A program made the translations under genes and the position numbers. Shown here piece after piece: positions 53,227-62,606 of a stretch of 64,000 nucleotides of DNA. The notes under the pieces are model-generated. The model was not told where the DNA came from, searched no databases, and saw nothing but the letters and a program-made list of their open reading frames with translations. Every line of letters begins with the position of its first letter. The first letter of the stretch is position 1. Source of the stretch: Streptomyces sp. BK340 (GTDB lineage Bacteria; Actinomycetota; Actinomycetes; Streptomycetales; Streptomycetaceae); the NCBI RefSeq assembly GCF_007827595.1, contig NZ_VISR01000003.1, positions 496,001 to 560,000 on the forward strand. Reading direction: 5' to 3'.

Positions 53227-54267
53227 CTAGGCGGACGCGCGCCGTATCAGGGTCGTCGGCAGGACGACGCTGGAGGCGGCCGCGTCCGCCGGGGCCGCGT
53301 CGCGTGTCCGGCCGGCCAGGCCGCTCAGCAGGAGACGGGCCATCAGCCGGCCCATCTCCTCGATGTCCTGACGGACCGTCGTGAGCGGTGGATCGGCCTC
53401 TTCGGCGATGGGGAGCACGTCGTCGAAGCCGATCACGGCCACGTCGTCCGGCACGCGCCGGCCCCGCTCGCGCAGCACGCGCAGGGCGCCGAGCGCGGTG
53501 AGGTCGTTGGCGGCGAACACCGCGTCCACGTCCGGGCAGCGGTGGAGCAGTTCCCGCATGGCGCGCTCGCCGCCGCCCGGGGTGAAGTCGCTCTCCACGA
53601 CGAGCCGGGGGTCGGCGTCGCCCACCACGTCACGGTAGCCGTCGAGCCGGTCCACCGCCGAGGTCTGGTCCAGCGCGCCGGTGATGTGCGCTATCCGGCT
53701 GCGGCCGAGGTCCACGAGGTGGCGTACGGCCGCCCGGGCACCGCCCCGGTTGTCGCTGTCGACGTACACCGGACCGGGAGTGCCGTCGCTCCAGTCGGGG
53801 CGGCCGCCGAACACGGTGGGCACACCCGCGTTCCGGATCAGGCCGGGCAGCGGGTCGTCGAGGTGGAGGGAGAAGACGAGCGCGCCGTCGACATGGCCAC
53901 CGGCGAGATAACGGGCCACCCGGGCGTGGTCGGCGCGGCCCTCGGTCAGCAGCAGCACGAGCTGGTTGTCGTGGGCCGTCAGTTCCTTGCTGATGCCGCG
54001 CAGTTGCAGCGCGAAGAAGGGGTCGGCGAAGACCCGGGCCTCGGGTTCGGCGATGACGACGGCGACGGCGTCGTGCCGCTTGGTGACCAGGCTGCGTGCG
54101 GCCTGGTTGGGCACGTATCCGAGTTCCTCGACCGCCTGCCGGACCCGTTCGGCCAGGGGCTCTCTGACCCCGTCGCCGCCGTTGACGACCCGGGACACGG
54201 TGGCCCGGGACACCCCGGCCCGCGCGGCCACGGCCTCCAACGTGGGACGCGACACTGCCTCGGTCAC
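53227..54267 (-). CDS. LacI-family transcriptional repressor
   Basis: A 346-residue regulator: N-terminal HTH TLEAVAARAGVSRATVSRVV with the hinge QAARSL, then a periplasmic-binding-protein-like sugar domain (VYVDSDNRGGARAAVRHLVD, FAANDLTALGALRVL). The GTG at 54265-54267 has GGAG eight bases upstream; an ATG at 54282 lacks one. No sugar transport genes are next to it, so its targets are probably elsewhere. The 5' region is shared with a divergent short ORF. Confidence 0.87.
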   Translation of the reverse strand: MTEAVSRPTLEAVAARAGVSRATVSRVVNGGDGVREPLAERVRQAVEELGYVPNQAARSLVTKRHDAVAVVIAEPEARVFADPFFALQLRGISKELTAHDNQLVLLLTEGRADHARVARYLAGGHVDGALVFSLHLDDPLPGLIRNAGVPTVFGGRPDWSDGTPGPVYVDSDNRGGARAAVRHLVDLGRSRIAHITGALDQTSAVDRLDGYRDVVGDADPRLVVESDFTPGGGERAMRELLHRCPDVDAVFAANDLTALGALRVLRERGRRVPDDVAVIGFDDVLPIAEEADPPLTTVRQDIEEMGRLMARLLLSGLAGRTRDAAPADAAASSVVLPTTLIRRASA

Positions 54268-54383
54268 TTCGGGACTCCTCATCGGCGGCTGGCGATCAGG
54301 ATAACCGCGGTGCGCTGGGGCCGTCGGGGTGGGAAAAGGGGTTGCTCTCCAGCATCTCGCCAGGTGAAGGTCGCCGGACGAAG

Positions 54384-55034
54384 ATGCGAAAGGCTCATGC
54401 CGGCTGGGCGCCCCGAGACACGGCTCGTGCCCTACGCACGACTGCCGCGCACGTACCGCGACCGGCACATCGTCCACAGGGCCGGGCGACCGGCACGTTC
54501 CGCGTGGGAGACGGCTTCGAACACCTCATGACCGACCGGGCGGGAGACCTCTGGGCCGGCTACTTCGACGAGGGCATCCACGGCGACGCGTTGAGCGCGC
54601 CCGGCCTGCGCCGCTGGAGCATCACGGGCGAACCCCTGTGGTCCTACAGCCCGGTGCCCGACGCGGGGTGGATCGACGACTGCTACGCCTTGAACGTGGC
54701 CGGGCGCACCGCCTGGGTGTGCCCGTACAACCGCTTCCCGCTCATCGAGGTGAACGAGGCCCGGGTCGTGCGGGTACGACAGAACCCGGTGCGGGGTGCG
54801 AACGGGCTCGCCGTCCTGGGCGAACGGGCGGTGTTCTTCAGCGGATACGGCGACGACCGCAACCGGCTCGTCGACTGCCGTCTGACGGAGACCTCCGTGG
54901 CACCGGTGGCCGAGAGCCGCCTGGTCCGCCCCGACGGCGGCCGGCTCGGCCGGCGCCGGATCGTCTCCCGTGGCTCCCGGATCCATGTGCAGGTCAAACC
55001 GTTCACCGAGTGGTTCGTGTTCGACCTCGCGTGA
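54384..55034 (+). CDS. hypothetical protein, probably 5'-truncated
   Basis: Residues from GTFRVGDGFEHLMTDRAGDL onward, with WAGYFDEGI, WIDDCYALNVAGRTAWVCPY and NGLAVLGERAVFFSGYGDD, look like the C-terminal part of a Streptomyces protein family that is usually longer by about 100 residues. Upstream the frame has no good start. A different frame holds LVPYARLPRTYRDRHIVHRA, which resembles the expected N-terminus. An internal deletion with a frameshift would explain this. The ATG at 54384 is a formal start only. Confidence 0.45.
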   Translation: MRKAHAGWAPRDTARALRTTAAHVPRPAHRPQGRATGTFRVGDGFEHLMTDRAGDLWAGYFDEGIHGDALSAPGLRRWSITGEPLWSYSPVPDAGWIDDCYALNVAGRTAWVCPYNRFPLIEVNEARVVRVRQNPVRGANGLAVLGERAVFFSGYGDDRNRLVDCRLTETSVAPVAESRLVRPDGGRLGRRRIVSRGSRIHVQVKPFTEWFVFDLA

Positions 55035-55124
55035 GGGTTGTCCACAGGCCCGGCCCGTTGTCGGTGGCGTGCGGCATCCTGTGATCAGTGGCGGAACACG
55101 CGCCATGAACCACGGGAGGGCTGG

Positions 55125-57251
55125 ATGTTCAGGGGGATCGACGACGTCGACTGGGCGTCGATGGGGCACGCGTACACGGAATCGGCTTCCGACGTGCCGG
55201 AGTTGCTGTGGGGATTGGCGTCGGACGACCCGGAGCGCCGGGAGATCGCGCTGGACGGCATGTACGGCGCGGTGCACCACCAGGGGGACGTGTACGACAG
55301 CACGGTCGCCTGCGTCCCGTTCCTGTTCGAGCTGGTCGCCAACCCGTCGATCGCCGACCGGGGTGCGGTGATCGGCCTGCTGTGCAGCATCGCCCACGCT
55401 TCGGACGAGGACGAGGACGAGTGGGACGCGGAGGAGGCCGAGGCCTTCGCCGGGTTCGACGAGGACGAACACGAGGAATGGCTGCGGCACTTCTTCGTGG
55501 CGCGTGACCTGGTCCGGGAGCGGGCCGGGGACTTCCTCGGACTGCTCGCCGATCCCGACCCCGGCGTGCGGGCCGCCGTGCCGGGTGCGCTGGCGCGGCT
55601 GCACCCGGACCCGGTGCGGGTGTTCCGCGCCCTGCGCGACCGGGTGCCGGCGGAGACCGACCCGGAGGCCGCCCGGTCCCTGGCGCGCGCCCTCGGCACG
55701 CTGGCCGGACGGCACCCCGGCGAGCTGGGTGCCGCGGCGGTCCGGATGCTGAAGGATCTCGTCTCCGGTACCCCCGACCCCCAGGTGCGGATGACGGCAC
55801 TGGCCCGGCTGGCGCGCAGCGCGCCCGGCGAACTGCCACCGGACACCGCCGAGATCGCGCTGGACGTGATGCGGCTGGCCCGAGAGGCGGACGAGCTGGG
55901 CCCGCCGCCCGCCGCGCCCGAGCGGCCACGCACGGACACCCTGATCTCCCATGTGCGCGAGCTGCACGCGGAGCACCGCCGCAGCCTGGACCTGGACGAG
56001 GCGGCGGACCTGCTCCAAGAGCTGCACACGGAGCTGCGCGACCGGGTCGACCTGCGCTTCCCGCTCCTCGTCGGCCAGTTGGGCAGCCCCAGTCCGCGCC
56101 AGCGCAGGCACGCCGTCGGCATGGCGGGACGGCTGCTGACCGGGTGGCGGGCTCCCGACGACGAACCGGTCCTGGCGCTCGCCCGGCTGCTGGCCGACGA
56201 CGATCTGCGGCTGCAGAAGGAGGTGCTGTCGGAACTGCGGTATCTCGCACCGGTGGCACACCGGGTGTCCGAGGGGGTGGCGGCGTACGTCGAGAGCTGG
56301 GAGGGCCGCCCGCTGGAGAGCGGCACGGCCTTCCGGGACATGGCCCTCGGCATGGCCTTCGAGGTGCTGGCGCTGCAGGGCGACGCGCGGATCGTGCCGG
56401 CGCTCACCCATGTGCTCGAAGTGGTCGAGCTGCCCGAGAAGCTGTCCCGGTGGCTCGAGGCACTCGGCCCCGAGGCGGCGGCTCCGCTCGGCCCCGTGCT
56501 CCACGACCGGCTGGCCCGGCTGGACCACCGCGCACCGTCCGCGGAGCTGGACGGCCTCGTCGAGGCCCTGGGCACACTTCGGCACGCCGGGTCGGTGCCC
56601 CTGCTGACCCGCATCCTGGCGGGTACCGAGCACTTCCGGACGACACGGGAGGTCCTGGAGGCCCTCTCCGCCTACGGCCCCGAGGCTGCCGAAGCAGCCC
56701 CGCTGGTACGGCGGCTGTGGGAGGACGACACCCTCGCGGACGAACACCGCATCCATGTCGCACACGCCCTGTGGGCCCTGACGGGCGAGGCCGAGGCGGT
56801 GCTCCCCGTCGTCCACGAGGGCCTGCGGTCGCGGTCCTGGAGCCCGTGGTACGCGGCCCTGCGGCTGACCGAGTCCCTGGGCCGGTCCGGTGCCGCGCTC
56901 GCACCCACGTTGCGCGGGATGATCGCGGACGGCCACACGCCCGCCCGGGCGGCCGTCGGCCTGTGGCAGGTCACCGGGGAGACGGAGGAGGCGCTCCCCG
57001 TGCTCCTGAGCGAGTGGTCGGCCACGCCCGCCCAGCGTCCCGCCATGGCCGGCTGCCTGGCCGGCATGGGCCCGGCGGCCGCACCGGCGCTGCCGCTGAT
57101 ACGCACGGAGCTGGCCTCGCCCCGCCGTCACAACAACGACGACTCCACCGGCAACATGCGCTACGACGTTCCCACCGACGTGGCCCTGCAGCAGGACTGC
57201 CGGCGCGTGCTGGCCGGGTTCGGGGAGCGGATCGAAGCCCCGGTTCGCTAG
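55125..57251 (+). CDS. HEAT-repeat protein
   Basis: A 708-residue acidic protein built of helical HEAT-like repeats, as in VPFLFELVANPSIADRGAVI, GLLADPDPGVRAAVPGALAR, and VRMLKDLVSGTPDPQVRMTA. No catalytic motif is visible, so it is probably a scaffold or an immunity-like partner. The ATG at 55125 has GGGAGGG upstream. Its TAG stop at 57249-57251 is made of the first three bases of a MITE-like element, so the true C-terminus may have been changed by the insertion. Confidence 0.8.
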   Translation: MFRGIDDVDWASMGHAYTESASDVPELLWGLASDDPERREIALDGMYGAVHHQGDVYDSTVACVPFLFELVANPSIADRGAVIGLLCSIAHASDEDEDEWDAEEAEAFAGFDEDEHEEWLRHFFVARDLVRERAGDFLGLLADPDPGVRAAVPGALARLHPDPVRVFRALRDRVPAETDPEAARSLARALGTLAGRHPGELGAAAVRMLKDLVSGTPDPQVRMTALARLARSAPGELPPDTAEIALDVMRLAREADELGPPPAAPERPRTDTLISHVRELHAEHRRSLDLDEAADLLQELHTELRDRVDLRFPLLVGQLGSPSPRQRRHAVGMAGRLLTGWRAPDDEPVLALARLLADDDLRLQKEVLSELRYLAPVAHRVSEGVAAYVESWEGRPLESGTAFRDMALGMAFEVLALQGDARIVPALTHVLEVVELPEKLSRWLEALGPEAAAPLGPVLHDRLARLDHRAPSAELDGLVEALGTLRHAGSVPLLTRILAGTEHFRTTREVLEALSAYGPEAAEAAPLVRRLWEDDTLADEHRIHVAHALWALTGEAEAVLPVVHEGLRSRSWSPWYAALRLTESLGRSGAALAPTLRGMIADGHTPARAAVGLWQVTGETEEALPVLLSEWSATPAQRPAMAGCLAGMGPAAAPALPLIRTELASPRRHNNDDSTGNMRYDVPTDVALQQDCRRVLAGFGERIEAPVR

Positions 57252-57425
57252 GTCCTGTCGTCAAATTCCCGTCGTCGCCCGAAGGGCGGCCTCGCGGCGT
57301 CTGGTGCGTGCTCTCGGCGTGCCGGGCGGAAGTCCTCGTACTGGACGTACTTGGGCTTTCGCCCGGTGCGGCGAGAGTGCGTGCCAGGCGTCGTGGGGCA
57401 GACGGGAATTTGACGACAGGGCCTA
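57249..57425. mobile_element. 177-bp MITE-like element
   Basis: The 25-bp ends at 57249-57273 and 57401-57425 are inverted repeats with a single mismatch (core CCTGTCGTCAAATTCCCGTC). The inside has no transposase. The element begins and ends with TAG/CTA, compatible with a short target duplication. Its left end provides the stop of the HEAT gene. The internal sequence has many relatives in Streptomyces genomes as I recall; a search would confirm it. Confidence 0.65.
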
Positions 57426-57438
57426 GCGCCGGGCCGGG

Positions 57439-58458
57439 TCAGGAGTCCTGCTCGGGACGGGCCCGGCTCGGCTGGACCCGCTTGGGCTCGCCCGGCATCT
57501 TCGGGTACTCCGGCGGGTACGGCAGGTCGCCCAGGCCGTGCTCGTGTTCGTCGCGGCGGGCCAGTTCGAGGAGGGCGTCGAGGGAGTAGGCGTGGTCGTC
57601 CATGTCGGCGTGCACGTCGCCGAGTTCGGCGAAGCGGGCCGGCATGGTGGCGAGGTCGAAGTCGCGGGGGTGGGCCACGCCGACCTCGTCCCAGTTCAGG
57701 GGCGCGGAGACGGGGGCGTTCGGGCGGGGGCGGACGGAGTAGGCGGAGGCGATGGTGCGGTCGCGGGCGGTCTGGTTGTAGTCGAGGAAGATGCGCTCGC
57801 CGCGCTCCTCCTTCCACCACTTGATCGTGACCTGGTCGGGCATCCGGCGTTCCATCTCCCGGCCGACCGCGATCGCGGCGCGCCGCACCTGGGTGAAGGT
57901 CCAGCGCGCTTCGATGGGCACGAAGACGTGCAGGCCGCGGCCGCCCGAGGTCTTGGGCCAGCCGCGCAGGCCGCCGAACTCGTCGAGGACGGCGCGTAGT
58001 TCGTGGGCGGCACGGGCGGCGTCGTCGTAGTCGGTGCCGGGCTGCGGGTCGAGGTCGATGCGGAGTTCGTCGGGATGGTCGACGTGGGTGCGGCGCACCG
58101 GCCAGGGGTGGAAGGTGAGCGTGCCGTACTGGGCGGCCCACACCACGGCGGCCTCCTCGGTGGGGCACATCTCGTCGGCGCTGCGGCCGCTGGGGAAGGT
58201 GATGTGAGCGGTGGGGATCCAGTCGGGCATGCCCTTGGGTGCGCGCTTCTGGTAGAACCACTCACCGTCGACGCCGTCCGGGTAGCGCTGGAGGGTGGTG
58301 GGGCGGTCGCGCAGGGCGCGCAGGATGCCGGGGCCGACGGCGGCGTAGTACTGGGCGACGTCCAGCTTGGTGAATCCGCGCTCCGGGAAGAAGACCTTGT
58401 CGGGGCTGGACAGCCGTACGGTCCGGCCGGCCACGTCCAGTTCCACCGCTTCACCCAT
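57439..58458 (-). CDS. LigD-type polymerase/primase domain protein
   Basis: A stand-alone NHEJ polymerase of 339 residues belonging to the archaeo-eukaryotic primase family. It fills or extends DNA ends before ligation, preferring ribonucleotides. The catalytic aspartates are in DELRIDLDPQPG and IFLDYNQTARDRTIASAYS, with the SGGRGLHVFVP motif between. The ligase and phosphoesterase domains of mycobacterial LigD are absent, so they are encoded separately. Its ATG (58456-58458) lies back to back with the ligase gene and appears leaderless. Confidence 0.9.
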   Translation of the reverse strand: MGEAVELDVAGRTVRLSSPDKVFFPERGFTKLDVAQYYAAVGPGILRALRDRPTTLQRYPDGVDGEWFYQKRAPKGMPDWIPTAHITFPSGRSADEMCPTEEAAVVWAAQYGTLTFHPWPVRRTHVDHPDELRIDLDPQPGTDYDDAARAAHELRAVLDEFGGLRGWPKTSGGRGLHVFVPIEARWTFTQVRRAAIAVGREMERRMPDQVTIKWWKEERGERIFLDYNQTARDRTIASAYSVRPRPNAPVSAPLNWDEVGVAHPRDFDLATMPARFAELGDVHADMDDHAYSLDALLELARRDEHEHGLGDLPYPPEYPKMPGEPKRVQPSRARPEQDS

Positions 58459-58464
58459 GCGGCC

Positions 58465-58470
58465 ACGGTA
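58465..58470 (-). promoter_or_regulatory. candidate -10 for the LigD-polymerase gene
   Basis: TACCGT on the minus strand is 6 nt before the ATG at 58458, fitting a leaderless transcript. Confidence 0.45.
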
Positions 58471-58519
58471 GGCGCACCCGGCACACCCCGCACACCGGGC
58501 GTCAGCTGATGTATGCGAG

Positions 58520-58525
58520 CAGAAT
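58520..58525 (+). promoter_or_regulatory. candidate -10 for the ligase gene
   Basis: CAGAAT is 7 nt before the ATG at 58533. Together with the site at 58465-58470 it forms a compact divergent promoter of about 75 bp. Confidence 0.35.
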
Positions 58526-58532
58526 CGGACGC

Positions 58533-59612
58533 ATGGATCTGCCGGTGATGCCGCCCGTGAAGCCGATGCTCGCCAAGTCGGTGGCGAAGATCCCGCCGGG
58601 CATGCACTACGAGGCGAAGTGGGACGGGTTCCGCGCGATCGTGTTCCGGGACGGGCCCGAGGTCGAGCTGGGAAGCCGCACCGGGAAGCCGCTGACCAGG
58701 TACTTTCCGGAGCTGGTCGCGGCGTTGAAGGAGCGGGTGCCGCAGCGGTGCGTGCTGGACGGGGAGATCGTGATCGCGCGGGGCGGGCGGCTGGACTTCG
58801 ACGCGCTGACCGAGCGGATCCATCCGGCGGACTCGCGGGTGCGGATGCTTGCCGAGAGGACCCCGGCCTCCTTCGTGGCGTTCGACCTGCTGGCGCTGGA
58901 CGACCACGCCTTGCTCGACGTGCCGCTGACCGACCGGCGGGCCCTGCTGGAGCGGGCGCTGTCCGGCGTGAGCGCGCCGGTGCATCTGGCGCCGGCGACG
59001 ACCGACGGGGAGACGGCGCAGCGGTGGTTCGAGCAGTACGAGGGCGCCGGTCTGGACGGGGTCGTCGCCAAGCCGCTCGATCTGCGCTATCTGCCGGACG
59101 AACGGGTCATGTTCAAGATCAAGCACGAGCGGACCGCGGATGTGGTCGTGGCGGGCTACCGGTTCCACAAGAGCGGACCGGTGGTGGGCTCGCTGCTGCT
59201 GGGCCTGTACGACGACCGGGGTGCCCTGCAGCACGTGGGTGTGTCGGCGGCCTTCGCCATGAAGAAGCGCGCCGAGCTGGTCGAGGAGCTGGAGCCGCTG
59301 CGGATGGACGACGCGGCCGGGCACCCATGGGCGGCGTGGGGCGACGAGGCGGCGCACGAGACGGCGCGGCTGCCGGGGGCACCGAGCCGCTGGTCGGGCA
59401 AGAAGGACCTGTCCTGGGTGCCGATCCGGCCGGAGCGGGTCGCCGAGGTGGCCTACGACCACATGGAGAACGGCGCCCGTTTCCGGCACACCGCCCGCTT
59501 CCGCCGCTGGCGCCCGGACCGGACACCGGAGAGCTGCACCTACGCGCAGCTGGAGGAGCCGGTGCGCTACGACCTCGCGGAGATCCTCGGGGTACGGGAG
59601 GACGGCTCCTAG
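58533..59612 (+). CDS. ligC: ATP-dependent DNA ligase (LigC-like)
   Basis: A 359-residue ligase that seals nicks or NHEJ ends. Lys29 in HYEAKWDGFRAIVF is the adenylated residue; ELGSRTGKPLT, VLDGEIVI and GLDGVVAKPL are motifs III to IV, and MFKIKHERTADVVVAG is motif V. The OB-fold domain follows. An ATG at 58509 would add eight residues, but the one at 58533 fits the -10 spacing. The divergent LigD polymerase is its likely partner. Confidence 0.9.
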   Translation: MDLPVMPPVKPMLAKSVAKIPPGMHYEAKWDGFRAIVFRDGPEVELGSRTGKPLTRYFPELVAALKERVPQRCVLDGEIVIARGGRLDFDALTERIHPADSRVRMLAERTPASFVAFDLLALDDHALLDVPLTDRRALLERALSGVSAPVHLAPATTDGETAQRWFEQYEGAGLDGVVAKPLDLRYLPDERVMFKIKHERTADVVVAGYRFHKSGPVVGSLLLGLYDDRGALQHVGVSAAFAMKKRAELVEELEPLRMDDAAGHPWAAWGDEAAHETARLPGAPSRWSGKKDLSWVPIRPERVAEVAYDHMENGARFRHTARFRRWRPDRTPESCTYAQLEEPVRYDLAEILGVREDGS

Positions 59613-59714
59613 GTCTCCTGGGTCCGGCCCGCGACGGCCTTCGGGGCACCGGCGCCGCCGGACACGCCGCCGCCCGCGTGGTCGGTCACTGCACGCCGGA
59701 CACCCGGATGCCGC

Positions 59715-60905
59715 TCAGGGCTGCATCAGGATCTTGATCGCGCCGTCCTGCTTGTGCTGGAACATCTCGTACGCGGCCGGTGCCTCGTCGAGCGGCAGAC
59801 GGTGCGTGGCGAAGTCCTCCACGCCGAGCGGGTCCTCGTCCGTGAGGTAGGGCATGATCGCGTCGGTCCACCGGCGCACGTTGGCCTGCCCCATCCGAAT
59901 CTGGATCTGCTTGTCGAACAGGGTGAGCATCGGGATCGGGTCGGCCGTGCCGCCGTAGACACCGACGAGGGAGAGTGTGCCGCCCCGCCGGACCAGGTCG
60001 ATGGCCAGGTGGAGAGCGCCGAGCCGGTCGACACTGAAGCGTTCCGCGAGCGGAAGGCCCAGCTTGCGGGGCAGCATCGCGGACGCCTGCTGGGCGAGCC
60101 GGGCAGCGGCGCTGCCGTGAGCCTCGGTCCCGACGGCGTCGATGACGGCGTCCGGGCCGCGGCCGTCGGTCTGATCGCGGATCGCGGCGACCAGCTCCTT
60201 CTCGTCGTCGAAGGCCCTGAGGTCATACGTCCGCACACCGCGCCGGCTCGTCCGGCCGAGCCGCTCGGACACCAGGTCGACGCCGAACACCCGCTCGGCG
60301 CCCCGGGCCAGCGCGACCCGGCAGGCCATGTCGCCGATCGGGCCGAGGCCGAGGACGGCGAGGCTGCCGCCGGGCGGGACGGACGCGTACTCGACGGCCT
60401 GCCAGGCGGTGGGCAGCACGTCCGAGAGGTAGACGAACCGGTCGTCCGGCGGGCCCTCGGGCACCTTGATCGGGCCGAACTGCGCCTGCGGAACGCGCAG
60501 GTATTCGGCCTGTCCGCCCGGCACGGCGCCGTACAGGCGTGTGTAGCCGAACAGGGCGGCACCCATGCCCTCGCCCGTGACCTGGGTCGTCTCGCACTGG
60601 GTGGGCAGCCCGGTCAGGCACATCCAGCAGTCTCCGCAGGCGATCTGGAACGGGACCACCACCCGGTCGCCCGCGGCGAGGTCCGGCACCCCGGGACCGA
60701 CCTCCTGGACGATGCCCATCGGTTCGTGGCCGAGGATGTCACCCGGGGTCATGAACGGGGTGAGCACCTCGTACAGATGCAGATCCGAGCCGCACAGGCC
60801 GCTGGACGTGATGCGAATGACCGCGTCGGTGGGCTGTTCGATTCGCGGGTCGGGCACGTTCTCCACCCGCACGTCCCGCCTGCCCTGCCAGGTGACTGCC
60901 TTCAT
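59715..60905 (-). CDS. zinc-dependent alcohol dehydrogenase
   Basis: A medium-chain dehydrogenase of 396 residues. The catalytic zinc ligands lie in SGLCGSDLHLYE and LGHEPMGIV, the structural zinc cysteines in QIACGDCWMCLTGLPTQCE (three of the usual four in tight array), and the NAD(P) motif is VLGLGPIGDMACRVAL. It resembles formaldehyde dehydrogenase/glutathione-independent types. The ATG at 60905 has GGGAGC eight bases upstream. Substrate unknown. Confidence 0.87.
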   Translation of the reverse strand: MKAVTWQGRRDVRVENVPDPRIEQPTDAVIRITSSGLCGSDLHLYEVLTPFMTPGDILGHEPMGIVQEVGPGVPDLAAGDRVVVPFQIACGDCWMCLTGLPTQCETTQVTGEGMGAALFGYTRLYGAVPGGQAEYLRVPQAQFGPIKVPEGPPDDRFVYLSDVLPTAWQAVEYASVPPGGSLAVLGLGPIGDMACRVALARGAERVFGVDLVSERLGRTSRRGVRTYDLRAFDDEKELVAAIRDQTDGRGPDAVIDAVGTEAHGSAAARLAQQASAMLPRKLGLPLAERFSVDRLGALHLAIDLVRRGGTLSLVGVYGGTADPIPMLTLFDKQIQIRMGQANVRRWTDAIMPYLTDEDPLGVEDFATHRLPLDEAPAAYEMFQHKQDGAIKILMQP

Positions 60906-61139
60906 GGGGTCACGCTCCCTTGCTCGCGTGCGCGCCGGTTCCCTGGCGCGTCCGGTTCGCGGTGGCGCCCGGGTACCCGCGCATGCCGCGACGAACACCT
61001 GCGCCGCCCGGTGGACCGGACCGCCCGGGCCGCGCCGCGGACTCGATCGGCCCCCGGAACGCGCAGGACCGGAACCGACCAGGGATGGCCCGCGATGACC
61101 TGATGAGCACACAATCGACATATACGAACGGGGGCAGCG

Positions 61140-62126
61140 GTGGCCATAGGACGCAGCGCGCGCACACGACGTACGGCACTGACGGCGGCTCTGGCCGCCA
61201 TCACGATGACGGTCTCCCTGACGACCGGCTGCACACGGCACGGCCCGGCCGACGACGCCCACGCTCCGCACCGGACCGCGTCGCCCACCGGTCCGGCCGT
61301 ATCCGCGGACGGCTCGCTGCTCGCCGTGAAGATCGACAACGTGCCGGCGGCCCGCCCGCAGACGGGACTCGACGCGGCGGACGTCGTGTACGCGGAGCAG
61401 GTCGAGGGCGGCCTGAGCCGCCTGATGGCGGTGTACGCCACCACCCTCCCCAAAACGGTCGGCCCGGTGCGCAGCGCCCGCGAGTCCGATCTGGAGCTGC
61501 TGCGCCAGTTCGACGAACCGACGCTGGCGTTCTCCGGAGCCCAGCGCAAGCTGCTGCCGCTGATCCACCAGGCCCCCGTGCGGGCCGAGTCGCCCGACGA
61601 GGCCACGGACGCCTACTACCGGGGCACCGACAGGGCCGCGCCGCACAACCTGTATCTGCATCCCGCCCGGCTGCTGCCCTCCGCGCCCGGCAAGACCGCG
61701 CTGACCACCGGTTTCCACTACGGTCCTGCACCCTCCGGCGGCACCCCCGAGTCCGCGCGGACGGTGCGATATCCGTCGGCGCGCTTCACCTTCACCTGGT
61801 CCGCGGGGCGAAGCGGCTGGCTGGTCGCGATGGACGGCACGCCCACGGTGACGACCGACGGTGGACGGCCGGCGCCGGCGACGGTCGTCGTGCAGTACGT
61901 ACGGATCCGTGCGTCGCGCTATCACGACACACTCGGCAACACGACGCCGTACACCGAGACCGTCGGCTCCGGAAAGGCCGAGGTGCTGCGGGACGGCCGG
62001 TCCTTCGACGCCACCTGGTCCCGGCCGTCCGCCGCGGACGGCACGGCGTTCACCGCGGCGGACGGCAGCCCGCTGAACTTCGCCGCCGGCCAGGTGTGGG
62101 TGGTGTTCGCCGAGGCCCGCTCCTGA
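61140..62126 (+). CDS. DUF3048 lipoprotein
   Basis: A 328-residue lipoprotein with the lipobox LTTGC at residues 27-31, then the DUF3048 core KIDNVPAARPQTGLDAADVV and YAEQVEGGLSRLMAVY, and the C-terminal SRYHDTLGNTTPYTETVGSG. The family (related to YerB of Bacillus) is anchored on the outer face of the membrane; function unknown. The start is a GTG at 61140. Confidence 0.87.
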   Translation: MAIGRSARTRRTALTAALAAITMTVSLTTGCTRHGPADDAHAPHRTASPTGPAVSADGSLLAVKIDNVPAARPQTGLDAADVVYAEQVEGGLSRLMAVYATTLPKTVGPVRSARESDLELLRQFDEPTLAFSGAQRKLLPLIHQAPVRAESPDEATDAYYRGTDRAAPHNLYLHPARLLPSAPGKTALTTGFHYGPAPSGGTPESARTVRYPSARFTFTWSAGRSGWLVAMDGTPTVTTDGGRPAPATVVVQYVRIRASRYHDTLGNTTPYTETVGSGKAEVLRDGRSFDATWSRPSAADGTAFTAADGSPLNFAAGQVWVVFAEARS

Positions 62127-62138
62127 CCGGGCCGCTGT

Positions 62139-62606
62139 TCAGCTCGGCCGGGCGGCCGGCGACTCGGCCGGGTTGCGCAGGTTCTCGGCGGCGTCCGCGA
62201 CCCTGCGCATCAGGTCGAAGAAGACGGTCTGCTCCTCGGGGGAGAGCGGGGCGAGGAAGACCTGGTTCATCCGCGCGGTGCGCACGGTCAGCTTGCGGTG
62301 GACGCGCAGCCCCTCGTCGGTGAGGCGGAGCAGGAAGCGGCGGCCGTCCTGCGGGTCGCGGACCTTGTGCAGCAGCTCGCGGCGGGTGAGCCTGCTGATG
62401 ACCTCGGCGATGGTCGAGCGGTCCAGGCCGACCCGCTCCCCCACGGTCCGCTGGTCCAGACCCGGCTCGGCGACGAGTGCGTTCAGCACCGCGAACTGCG
62501 GTGAGGTGATCTCCTCGGAGACCATGGTGTTCCACAGCAGGTGGTGCGCCTGCTGGAGCCGCCGGGCCAGGTGCCCGGGATGGGTGGCGAGGTCCGCCGC
62601 GGCCAT
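62139..62606 (-). CDS. pcaV: MarR-family regulator PcaV
   Basis: PcaV represses the beta-ketoadipate pathway genes until protocatechuate binds. The 155-residue winged-helix protein has the HTH LVAEPGLDQRTVGERVGLDR, STIAEVISRLTRR and the wing KVRDPQDGRRFLLRL. The sequence agrees closely with S. coelicolor PcaV (SCO6704) as I recall. The start ATG 62604-62606 follows AGGGGGG. It is divergent from pcaI, the arrangement known for S. coelicolor. Confidence 0.88.
   Translation of the reverse strand: MAAADLATHPGHLARRLQQAHHLLWNTMVSEEITSPQFAVLNALVAEPGLDQRTVGERVGLDRSTIAEVISRLTRRELLHKVRDPQDGRRFLLRLTDEGLRVHRKLTVRTARMNQVFLAPLSPEEQTVFFDLMRRVADAAENLRNPAESPAARPS

Noticed and set aside
57249..57425. Degraded full insertion sequence
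   Set aside because: The internal 127 bp is too short and shows no transposase fragment that I can recognise; a MITE-like unit is the simpler reading.
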